Shown one piece after another: positions 44,677 to 52,135 of a DNA stretch of 64,000 nucleotides. Under the pieces are notes generated by a model, which was given only the letters and a program-made list of their open reading frames with translations, did not search any database and was not told the DNA's origin. Numbering within the stretch: the first letter of the stretch is position 1; each line of letters starts with the position of its first letter. Source of the DNA: Paenarthrobacter aurescens TC1 (lineage in GTDB: Bacteria > Actinomycetota > Actinomycetes > Actinomycetales > Micrococcaceae); NCBI GenBank assembly GCA_000014925.1, contig CP000474.1, positions 2,790,001 to 2,854,000 on the forward strand, given 5' to 3'. The position numbers and the translations under genes are program-made.

Positions 44677-46473
44677 TTACTTGAAGCTGGCCCCCACCAG
44701 CCCGCGGGTTGCGGCCACGAGCTTCATGGGATCGGCAGAACCTGCCGGCGGAATGTATACGGCCACGGATTCGGCGAAGTTCAGTACCATGCCCGTCGTG
44801 GTTTCCTTTCCACCGGCGAAGACCGCAGAATCATCCTCAAGAAGAAGCTTGTCGCCTGCCGCCTTGGGCGTACCTTCGAAGGCGAAGTCCAAACGTCCCA
44901 CAACCAGGGCACCGCCATCGGCTGTCCGCAGCACCACGGTCTGATTGGTGACCGGCGTGTGCGTGAACTTGAAGTTAGCACTGGTTCCGTTCTTCACGGT
45001 GTCCGCCTGATAGGCCAGTGCGCCCGCGATGTACGGGGAAGACTGTCCATCGGCCAGCTTGCTTCGGTTGGCCGACTCAGGGTTGGTCAGCATCTCGCTC
45101 AGGATTTCCAAGGCCTCGTTACCGCTGTAGGCCAAGCCCGTGCTGTCACTCGCCGGTACAGACTCGGTACCCTTGCGCGGAATCGGGAAGGAAGGGAAGT
45201 TGGTGCCAGGCTGAAGCGGCGCACTGCCCCACAGCTTGTAGTTTTCACGAGGAGAAAGCTGCACGAGGGTCAGGACCTGGGGCACCACGTTTCCTTCGCC
45301 CTCCGTGAGGGCGAATACCGTACGGGGCCAGTCGCGCTTGGTGCTGATAACGCTGCTCTGAAGCTTAGTGGCGCGGACCGGCATGCGCGGCTCGTAGGCG
45401 GAGACCGCGGACCGGATCTTGTAGTTCTGCGTCCGGATCTGAAGTTCCATCTTGTCTACCCGGGGAGCCAGTTTTGCTGCGTCCTTGGCGGCATCCGCTG
45501 CATCCACCGTGCTGGCTACCTGCTCGAGGATCCTCTGCAGCTGGGATTCCAGCATGACAGGGGTCCCACCGTCGGCAGTAGCTGCGGCAGAGGACGTTGA
45601 GGTGGCCTCAGGCGTCGTGGTGGCTTGGGCGGCGATGGCCGTGCCGCCCACCATGACAGCTGCCAGCGTGGCAGCGAGTGCGGTGATCCGGAGGGTCGGA
45701 CCTTCGGTGCCGGCACCACGACGACGGCCTTCGTCACCCGCAGGTGACTGAATCGTTGGGGACTGTACCGTGTGCGACTGATCCTTGGGCGACTGGACAG
45801 GCAGCGTGGTGGTCTCTCCGCCGTCGCGCGGCTCGTCGTCGTCGCCTTCGTTGCGGCGGTTACTGAGCGCTTTGGCGATGAACGGCAAGGCCGCTCCCAC
45901 CAGGATGATGACGATGCCCAGAACAATCAGCGGCACTGCCCATGGGGTGGTGGCGTTGTTCGGGAACGTCATGGAAATCGACGACGGCGCAGGCTGGGTA
46001 CCGTCGCCGGCTACCAGCAGGGACCACTCACCATCAGCGGGAGGGTTCCATGTGTAGTCCAGCTCGCCGCTGGCGTCCTCGGTGCTGACCCACAAATCGG
46101 ATCCAGCAGGGGAAGGCGCAGTGGCTTCGCCGTCCGCAGAGGAAACCTCCAGTGACTTCTGGTCCGCGGAGACACCGGTCAACGTGTTGTGGGCAGTCTC
46201 GCCAACCCAGGCTTCGACGTCGTCCGGGCGTCCCGTGGCAACGATGAAGTTGCCTTCACCCTGGATCTTGATCTTCACCGGCCCGTCGTGGAGGGCGATC
46301 AACTTTTGGTCGATCACGGTCAGCGGGGCAGCTTTGGTATCGCTGGGAACCGAGGCCGTTACGGTCTCGGAGGGGGCCCAAAAAGTCAGCTGGCCAATAC
46401 CGGCCAGCATCGTCAGCAGGCCCAGCAGCACCAGCAAGGCTGCAGTCTTCAAACGCACAGGATCACCTATCAT
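44677..46473 (-). CDS. large membrane protein of unknown function
   Basis: A 598-residue protein I do not recognise by family. It has a membrane helix near 10-31, an outer domain rich in polar residues to about 175, a second helix near 178-202, a charged cytosolic linker (with the near-repeat PVQSPKDQSHTVQSPTIQSP), a third helix near 260-282, then a C-terminal extracytoplasmic domain of about 310 residues with no cysteine. The C-terminal part could be sugar- or wall-binding, but there is no motif to prove it. Start ATG 46473 is the first in frame. It stands 39 bases after the YbbN-like gene start, same strand. Confidence 0.75.
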   Translation of the reverse strand: MIGDPVRLKTAALLVLLGLLTMLAGIGQLTFWAPSETVTASVPSDTKAAPLTVIDQKLIALHDGPVKIKIQGEGNFIVATGRPDDVEAWVGETAHNTLTGVSADQKSLEVSSADGEATAPSPAGSDLWVSTEDASGELDYTWNPPADGEWSLLVAGDGTQPAPSSISMTFPNNATTPWAVPLIVLGIVIILVGAALPFIAKALSNRRNEGDDDEPRDGGETTTLPVQSPKDQSHTVQSPTIQSPAGDEGRRRGAGTEGPTLRITALAATLAAVMVGGTAIAAQATTTPEATSTSSAAATADGGTPVMLESQLQRILEQVASTVDAADAAKDAAKLAPRVDKMELQIRTQNYKIRSAVSAYEPRMPVRATKLQSSVISTKRDWPRTVFALTEGEGNVVPQVLTLVQLSPRENYKLWGSAPLQPGTNFPSFPIPRKGTESVPASDSTGLAYSGNEALEILSEMLTNPESANRSKLADGQSSPYIAGALAYQADTVKNGTSANFKFTHTPVTNQTVVLRTADGGALVVGRLDFAFEGTPKAAGDKLLLEDDSAVFAGGKETTTGMVLNFAESVAVYIPPAGSADPMKLVAATRGLVGASFK

Positions 46474-46675
46474 CAGCGGTCGTTGAACTTCAAGGGTAAC
46501 CGTTTTGTTATCAAAGAGTCAGATCGAGGTGATCTCCCCGACATCCCGAAAAGCCCGTCACCGCGCCGATGCAGCGCCATTCCGCGCTCCTGATAGTGTG
46601 GCGATGATCATGACATAAGGGCCTTCAAACGCCTATGTCCACCCTGTACCACCACTGAAAAGGCAGCTAAACCGC

Positions 46676-47968
46676 GTGAAAGACCACATGGAGCCCCGTC
46701 CCGTCGATGAGCCCGGGTCAAGTGCGGTGAGTGGACCTTCCGAGGGAACTTCTGCGACCGTCCCGGTCCGGACCGGACGCCTTGCTGCCATCAGCCGCAG
46801 ACTACTGCGGCCCATCCCCGGAGCACGGGACCGGCTGCGCTTCGAGATGCCCCCTGAAACTGAATCCGAAGAGGGCACCAAAGTTTTCCGGCCCGAAGAC
46901 GATCACGGCTTCGGCGCCCCGGGCCCGCGGATGTCATCCCAGCACCCCGTTTATGTCGGATTCATGGGTACCGCCGGGGTCGGCATTGCCTTGGCCGTGT
47001 TCTACATTGCCAGCAACACCACCCAGCTCATTTTGTGGATCGTGGCCGCACTGTTCATCGCCCTCGGACTTGATCCCGTGGTTCGCTGGCTTGAAAGCCG
47101 CAAAGTCCCGCGGCCGGCCGGCATTCTTATTTCCGTCTCAGCGCTTGTCCTGGCAGTGGCAGGCTTCTTCGCAACACTGATACCCACCATCGTTGAACAG
47201 GTATCGGAGATCGTGCGACAAGCCCCGGAGTGGATCCGCGGCTTCCTCGACTCAGACTTCTTCCGCAACGCAGACAGCCAATTCGGCGTGCGTGACCGTA
47301 TCACCACTGAACTGGACAAGTTCGTCAAGGATCCCGAGGCGATGGGTGGCATCTTCGGCGGCGTGGTCGGTTTCGGTTCCACTGTGGCCAACGGCCTGTT
47401 CGGCTCGCTGATCGTCCTGGTCCTGAGCCTGTATTTCCTGGCAGCCCTGCCGTCCATGAAAAAATGGGCTTACCGCCTCGCTCCCCGGTCCCGCCGTCCG
47501 CGTGTTGAGGCGCTCTCCGAAGCGATCACCGATTCCGTGGGCAATTACGTCATTGGCCAGGTCTGCGTAGCCCTCCTGAATGCTATTTTTGCCTTCATCC
47601 TGATGACGATCCTGGGCATACCATTCAGCGTCCTGCTTGCGTTCGTGGTTGCCCTGCTGGCGTTCATCCCCTTGGTAGGCGGCATGATCGCCGCTGTCGT
47701 GGTCATCCTGGTGGCACTGACCGCCGGCTGGCAGACAGCCGTGGTCTACGCGATCGCCTACTTCGCCTACCTGCAGTTCGAGGCGTACTTCATCTCACCC
47801 CGCATCATGCAGCGCGCTGTGGCGGTTCCGGGGGCCGTGGCCGTGATCTCGGTGATTGCCGGTGGCAGCTTGCTTGGCGTCCTTGGCGCACTGATCGCCA
47901 TTCCCACAGCAGCAGCGATCATGCTGCTGATGAAGGAAGTCTTCATCGTCCGGCAAGACAGGCACTGA
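46676..47968 (+). CDS. AI-2E family transporter
   Basis: A 430-residue membrane protein. A hydrophilic N-terminus of about 90 residues precedes seven to eight helices, with the family features IPTIVEQVSEIVRQ, LVLSLYFLAALPSMKKW and the closing FLIL-like segment PLVGGMIAAVVVILVAL followed by EAYFISPRIMQRAV. The family includes TqsA and PerM, with proposed signal or ion export. GTG 46676 is the longest start; ATG 46688 is possible. A strong terminator follows. Confidence 0.88.
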   Translation: MKDHMEPRPVDEPGSSAVSGPSEGTSATVPVRTGRLAAISRRLLRPIPGARDRLRFEMPPETESEEGTKVFRPEDDHGFGAPGPRMSSQHPVYVGFMGTAGVGIALAVFYIASNTTQLILWIVAALFIALGLDPVVRWLESRKVPRPAGILISVSALVLAVAGFFATLIPTIVEQVSEIVRQAPEWIRGFLDSDFFRNADSQFGVRDRITTELDKFVKDPEAMGGIFGGVVGFGSTVANGLFGSLIVLVLSLYFLAALPSMKKWAYRLAPRSRRPRVEALSEAITDSVGNYVIGQVCVALLNAIFAFILMTILGIPFSVLLAFVVALLAFIPLVGGMIAAVVVILVALTAGWQTAVVYAIAYFAYLQFEAYFISPRIMQRAVAVPGAVAVISVIAGGSLLGVLGALIAIPTAAAIMLLMKEVFIVRQDRH

Positions 47969-47995
47969 GCCCTCCCCTTCTCTACGAGTTTTCGA

Positions 47996-48038
47996 ACAGA
48001 TAATGCCCCTAAACGCGATGTTTAGGGGCATTATCTGT
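47996..48038. terminator. intrinsic terminator after AI-2E family gene
   Basis: ACAGATAATGCCCCTAAAC, loop GCGAT, and the exact complement form a perfect 19-base stem ahead of the minisatellite. There is little poly-T after it, but its strength and site support termination. Confidence 0.8.
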
Positions 48039-48062
48039 AAGCAACTCGGCGGCCGGGCCGGC

Positions 48063-48283
48063 GCTCGCCACCGAGCTAGGCACTCGCCACCAGGCTAGGC
48101 ACTCGCCACCAGGCTAGGCACTCGCCACCAGGCTAGGCACTCGCCACCAGGCTAGGCACTCGCCACCAGGCTAGGCACTCGCCACCAGGCTAGGCACTCG
48201 CCACCAGGCTAGGCACTCGCCACCAGGCTAGGCACTCGCCACCAGGCTAGGCACTCGCCACCGAGCTAGGCACTCGCCACCGA
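48063..48283. repeat. 19-bp tandem repeat array (11 full units plus partial)
   Basis: The unit ACTCGCCACCAGGCTAGGC is repeated without spacers. Nine inner units (48082-48252) are identical; the two outer units at 48063-48081 and 48253-48271 carry GAG in place of AGG, and a 12-base partial unit ends at 48283. On the minus strand each unit holds GTGGCGAGTGCCTAG, which is the last four codons and stop of the adjacent hydrolase gene. So the array is a repeated copy of that gene's 3' end. It fills the space between two convergent genes. Confidence 0.95.
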
Positions 48284-49060
48284 CCCCGCCCACTCCCGGG
48301 GAAGGCCGGCCGCTCCGGCACCCGCCGGAGTGACGTCGTCGACTATTTCATCCAGGATGCGCGCCGCGTACTTCTCGCCAACCCAGAGGTGCTTGGCGCC
48401 GTCGACGCCGACAAGCCGGGCCTGCGGCACGAGGCTGAACCGCTGGGCCGCTTCGGCAGGTTGCAGGTAGTCGTCGTGTTCAGGCACGAGGACTGTCAAG
48501 GGCTTCCCGGAGGCCGCCCACTCCTTAAGGTGCACGTCTGTGGCGCGGTGCAATGGCGGGGATAGCAGCACAGCTCCCTCAACCTGCGCTGCGACGGGAT
48601 CCACCGCCCCGTACATCAGGGCGAGTTCGGTTCCGAAGGACCACCCCACGAGCCAGCGGTTGGGCAGGCCGCGTTCTACGGCGAACCTGACTGCAGCTTC
48701 AACGTCATAGCGCTCCCCGAGGCCTTCCTCGAACTGGCCGTCGCTGGTGCCGCGCGGCGACGCTGTGCCCCGGGTATTGAAGCGGAGGACAGCAACTCCT
48801 GCCAAAGCCGGCAGCCTGTAGGAGGCCTTGCGGTAAACGTGCGAATCCATGAATCCCCCGTGCGTGGGCAGCGGGTGGAGGGTGATCAGCGTGGCGGTGA
48901 TTTCTCCTGATGCCGGGAGCGCGAGCTCACCCACCAGCACCTTGCCATCCTCAGTGGTGAATTCCACATTCTCGCGCAGGGCAGGGAGGACCGTGGAAGC
49001 ACGAATTTCCGAGGGCGCTTCCTGCGGGGTGAAAACGAACGAGGCGGGGTCGAAAGTCAT
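48266..49060 (-). CDS. alpha/beta hydrolase
   Basis: A 264-residue serine hydrolase. It shows LITLHPLPTHGGFMDS at the oxyanion loop, VLRFNTRGTASP, the nucleophile elbow GWSFGTELAL and a late LVPEHDDYLQP acid and GAKHLWVGEKYAAR histidine. Its stop codon lies in the 19-base repeat array, so the array's last unit codes for the SVASA end. The related group includes predicted lysophospholipase/peptidase-like hydrolases; substrate unknown. Confidence 0.85.
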   Translation of the reverse strand: MTFDPASFVFTPQEAPSEIRASTVLPALRENVEFTTEDGKVLVGELALPASGEITATLITLHPLPTHGGFMDSHVYRKASYRLPALAGVAVLRFNTRGTASPRGTSDGQFEEGLGERYDVEAAVRFAVERGLPNRWLVGWSFGTELALMYGAVDPVAAQVEGAVLLSPPLHRATDVHLKEWAASGKPLTVLVPEHDDYLQPAEAAQRFSLVPQARLVGVDGAKHLWVGEKYAARILDEIVDDVTPAGAGAAGLPREWAGSVASA

Positions 49061-49079
49061 GCAATCAAGCCTAAGGGAA

Positions 49080-49424
49080 TCAGCGGTAGCGGTACGTCCG
49101 TGAAGTCCAGCAATTGGTGTGCCAGTGCCTGCGCTCAGCCAAGCCCGCGGCCTGGCCGAAGAGATGGCTGTCCGACCACACCACCAAGTGCGCTATTCCG
49201 GGCATGATCGCGGTAGAACAACCAGGGCAGATGTATTGCTTCTCTGCTTTCTTGGCCGTCATGGTGCGCACCATCCAGTCCCCGTCCGGCGCGCTTTCGC
49301 GCCTGGCAATTCCCCCACGCGCACGCTCAAGGTCCAGCTCCGGCGTCGGTTCCGTCCACTTGCCTCCGGTGTTGCCGGAGCGTGTGCTGGACGCGTTGCG
49401 ACGAGGACGGTTGGAGCGGGGCAT
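49080..49424 (-). CDS. small zinc-ribbon-like protein
   Basis: A 114-residue protein with a basic N-terminus (MPRSNRPRRNASS) and a C-terminal region holding CPGC and, later, HWHTNC, spaced like a metal-binding knuckle. The similar genes in relatives are often annotated ATP/GTP-binding protein, but no P-loop is seen here, so that label is not adopted. ATG 49424 is chosen. It is divergent from nucS by 57 bases. Confidence 0.6.
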   Translation of the reverse strand: MPRSNRPRRNASSTRSGNTGGKWTEPTPELDLERARGGIARRESAPDGDWMVRTMTAKKAEKQYICPGCSTAIMPGIAHLVVWSDSHLFGQAAGLAERRHWHTNCWTSRTYRYR

Positions 49425-49481
49425 GCTTCCATTCTGCCCCAGCCATGCTGTTGCAGATGGTGAGACGGTAATGTGGGGCGG

Positions 49482-50177
49482 GTGCGACTCGTCATAGCCC
49501 GTTGTTCTGTTGATTACGTTGGCCGCCTCAAGGCCCATCTTCCCCTCGCTACCCGGCTCCTGCTGGTCAAAGCTGATGGTTCGGTGCTGGTGCATTCCGA
49601 CGGCGGCTCCTACAAGCCGCTGAACTGGATGAGCCCCCCTGCGACCCTTCGGGTGACCTCACCGGAGGAGACCGAAGTGGAGGAAGGGGTGGTGGAACAG
49701 TGGACTGTTCAGTCCGCCAAAACGGATGATCGCCTCATCATCAACATCTACGAGCAACTGCACGACACCTCGCACGAGCTCGGCACCGATCCCGGCCTGA
49801 TCAAGGACGGAGTCGAAGCAGATCTTCAAAGGTTGCTGGCCGAGCAAATCGAGCTTCTGGGGTCCGGCTACTCCCTCATACGCCGCGAGTACTTCACAGC
49901 CATTGGTCCTGTAGACATTCTGGCCAGGGACGCTGCCGGTGCCACCGTTGCCATTGAGCTGAAACGCCGTGGAGACATCGACGGCGTCGAGCAACTCACC
50001 CGGTATCTGGAACTGCTCAACCGCGATCCCCTGCTAGCGCCGGTGCGGGGGATCTTCGCCGCCCAACAAATCAAGCCCCAAGCGAAAGTGCTGGCAAACG
50101 ATCGCGGTATTGATTGCGTCACTCTGGATTATGACGCCATGCGCGGCGTGGACGACAGCGAGTCGCGGCTCTTCTGA
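49482..50177 (+). CDS. nucS: mismatch-specific endonuclease NucS
   Basis: A 231-residue endonuclease that gives mismatch repair in actinobacteria lacking MutS/MutL. The N-terminal domain begins [16 protein letters not shown]. The RecB-like catalytic set is Asp145 (GPVDILARD), Glu159 and Lys161 (IELKRR). The end, SESRLF, fits the C-terminal sliding-clamp contact. GTG 49482 is the start, with GGGG 4-7 bases upstream. It cuts both strands at G-T, G-G and T-T mismatches in studied homologues. Confidence 0.95.
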   Translation: MRLVIARCSVDYVGRLKAHLPLATRLLLVKADGSVLVHSDGGSYKPLNWMSPPATLRVTSPEETEVEEGVVEQWTVQSAKTDDRLIINIYEQLHDTSHELGTDPGLIKDGVEADLQRLLAEQIELLGSGYSLIRREYFTAIGPVDILARDAAGATVAIELKRRGDIDGVEQLTRYLELLNRDPLLAPVRGIFAAQQIKPQAKVLANDRGIDCVTLDYDAMRGVDDSESRLF

Positions 50178-50224
50178 ATTCCCGTCTTCGAGAGAGTGTG
50201 CCGCAGGCCACTAGAATCAGAATC

Positions 50225-51469
50225 ATGACTGCCGCATCCCGTTTTCCCTCCTCCGCTCCAAGCCATCAGATCATCAGAGGAACGCTTGTCAGCGACGGCG
50301 AGGTGGTAGAAGACGGCCTGGTTGCCGTGGACGGGGACCGGATCGCCTATGCGGGACCGGCCAATGGTTTTGATCCCGAAGAATTCGAAGGGTTTCAGAG
50401 CGCAATCCGTTTGGGAATTCCCAGCGGAAGCTATCTCTTCCCCGGCCTTGTGGACGTTCACTGCCACGGCGGCAACGGTGGCGATTTCCCCAGCGGCGAA
50501 GAAGCCTCGGCGCGCAAGGCTGTGGAGTTTCTGCATCGGTCCGGAACCACGACGTTCCTTGCAAGCATGGTCACCGCTCCACGGGCCGACCTCCTCCGCG
50601 GCATTGAACTCTACGTGAAGCTCGTGGACGAAGGCCTGGTAGCGGGCATTCACCTTGAAGGCCCTTTCCTTTCCCACGCCCGGTGCGGGGCCCAGAATCC
50701 TGATTACTTGCTGGAACCCGACCTCGAGTTGATGGACGAGCTCGTGGGCGCCGCGGCCGGCAAGCTCGCCACCATGACCTATGCGCCGGAGCTTCCGGGA
50801 GCATCTGCCTTGGTGGACCTGATGACATCGCATGGCGTCACACCGTCGCTGGGGCACACGGATTGCGACGACGCTACGGCTACGGCGTCGCTGGCTGCCG
50901 CCCGCGAGGGGCTCGAATCAGCAGGGTTCGACGGCGTGAGCTCACTCCCTACGGTCACGCACCTTTTCAATGGGATGCCTCCCCTGCATCACCGCGCCCC
51001 TGGTCCCGTTGCTGCGTGTCTGCGCATGGCCCAGGAGGGAAAGGCAGTTGTTGAACTCATCGCAGACGGAACCCACCTGGACCCCAGCACGGTAGCCACC
51101 GTCTTCCAGTTGGTGGGAGCCGGGAATATTGTGTTGGTGACGGATTCCATGGCTGCAGCAGGACTAGCCGATGGAAACTACATGCTCGGCCCGTCTCCCG
51201 TCACCGTCAGTGGTGGTGTGGCCACACTGGATGCCACAGGATCCATCGCCGGAGGCACCTCCACCCTCCTGGAAGTCGTCAGCAAAACGGTGGCAGCCGG
51301 CGTCGCGCTTCCCGATGCGATTTGCTCAGCGACGGCGGTTCCGGCCGCCGTTCTGGGACTTTCCGACGAAATAGGCGGGCTTCGACGGGGCCTGCGAGCC
51401 GATGTCGTTGTAACAAACGAGGATCTGGAACTGACGGGCGTAATGCGCAATGGCCAGTGGTTGTCCTAG
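50225..51469 (+). CDS. nagA: N-acetylglucosamine-6-phosphate deacetylase
   Basis: A 414-residue amidohydrolase making glucosamine-6-phosphate from GlcNAc-6-phosphate, for nagB. Motifs: PGLVDVHCHGGNGGDF (HxH), GIHLEGPFLSHARCGAQN, SLGHTD, VTHLFNGMPPLHHRAPG and LVTDSMAAAG with the catalytic Asp. ATG 50225 starts it; GTG 50198 is rejected for lack of a ribosome site. It is 47 bases after nucS. Confidence 0.93.
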   Translation: MTAASRFPSSAPSHQIIRGTLVSDGEVVEDGLVAVDGDRIAYAGPANGFDPEEFEGFQSAIRLGIPSGSYLFPGLVDVHCHGGNGGDFPSGEEASARKAVEFLHRSGTTTFLASMVTAPRADLLRGIELYVKLVDEGLVAGIHLEGPFLSHARCGAQNPDYLLEPDLELMDELVGAAAGKLATMTYAPELPGASALVDLMTSHGVTPSLGHTDCDDATATASLAAAREGLESAGFDGVSSLPTVTHLFNGMPPLHHRAPGPVAACLRMAQEGKAVVELIADGTHLDPSTVATVFQLVGAGNIVLVTDSMAAAGLADGNYMLGPSPVTVSGGVATLDATGSIAGGTSTLLEVVSKTVAAGVALPDAICSATAVPAAVLGLSDEIGGLRRGLRADVVVTNEDLELTGVMRNGQWLS

Positions 51470-51754
51470 GTGCACCGGGAAAACGGCCCTGATGAATTCC
51501 AGAGGCCGGCGTTACCTTCTTTTTACCGAAAATTTTCCTGAATTGCCCAAAACACCGTTGACCTCCGGCATAGCTCGTGAAAGTGTTGTAGCAGTCTTTG
51601 TGTAGGTGGTTTTCATGCTCGCAAGACCAGTTGCGAGCGTGAAGCTCCTGCGAATCAATCAAGCCCCGGCTTGGATGGTATTCAGGTCTTCTCGCGGAGT
51701 AACAAACCCGGTACGAGGTGTATCGGACTGATGTTCCACAATGAGGAGAAATAC
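51470..51754 (+). promoter_or_regulatory. cspA-type upstream region with long leader
   Basis: No gene fits in these 285 bases. AT-richer sequence near 51520-51620 includes TTGACC at 51558-51563, and the stretch to the cspA start is long, as for cold-shock genes whose leader senses temperature. AGGAG at 51744-51748 lies 6 bases before the ATG. The exact promoter is not certain; no clear -10 is seen. Confidence 0.4.
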
Positions 51755-51958
51755 ATGGCACTGGGAACCGTCAAGTGGTTCAACGCTGAAAAGGGCTTCG
51801 GCTTCATCACCCCGGATGACGCGGACGGAGACGTTTTCGTTCACTACTCCGAGATCCAGACCGGTGGCTTCAAGACCCTCGATGAGAACCAGCGCGTTCA
51901 GTTCGAGATCGGTCAGGGAGCCAAGGGCCCCCAGGCAACCGGCGTTACGGTGGTCTAG
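51755..51958 (+). CDS. cold-shock protein (CspA family)
   Basis: A 67-residue single cold-shock domain protein with RNP1 KGFGFIT and RNP2 DVFVHYSEI, ending [10 protein letters not shown]. It binds single-stranded RNA or DNA and acts as an RNA chaperone. The start is fixed by AGGAG. A terminator follows. A bacterium of this type usually has several such genes; which paralogue this is cannot be told. Confidence 0.95.
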   Translation: MALGTVKWFNAEKGFGFITPDDADGDVFVHYSEIQTGGFKTLDENQRVQFEIGQGAKGPQATGVTVV

Positions 51959-51996
51959 TCTTACCCGTTGACCTTTACTTGTTGCAGGTCCAACAA

Positions 51997-52037
51997 ACAC
52001 GCTGACCCTGGCTTTCGAGCCGGGGTCAACGTGTCTT
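51997..52037 (+). terminator. intrinsic terminator after cold-shock gene
   Basis: ACACGCTGACCCTGGCT, loop TTCG, AGCCGGGGTCAACGTGT forms a 17-base stem with two mismatches followed by CTT. It is followed by an AT-rich gap to 52135. Confidence 0.8.
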
Positions 52038-52135
52038 AACATCAGGAATGCAAGCCGGAATATGAGCTTGTCAACAAGGCTTGTTACTAAGTTTGAAGAA
52101 ATACCAAAAGGGTCCTCCAAATAGGTGTTGACAAT

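Noticed and set aside
48063-48283. Array taken as a CRISPR
   Set aside because: Units of 19 bases follow each other without spacers and overlap the stop of a coding gene; no cas genes are near.
49080-49424. ATP/GTP-binding function for the small protein
   Set aside because: No P-loop (GxxxxGK[ST]) is present; only cysteine and histidine pairs suggest metal binding.
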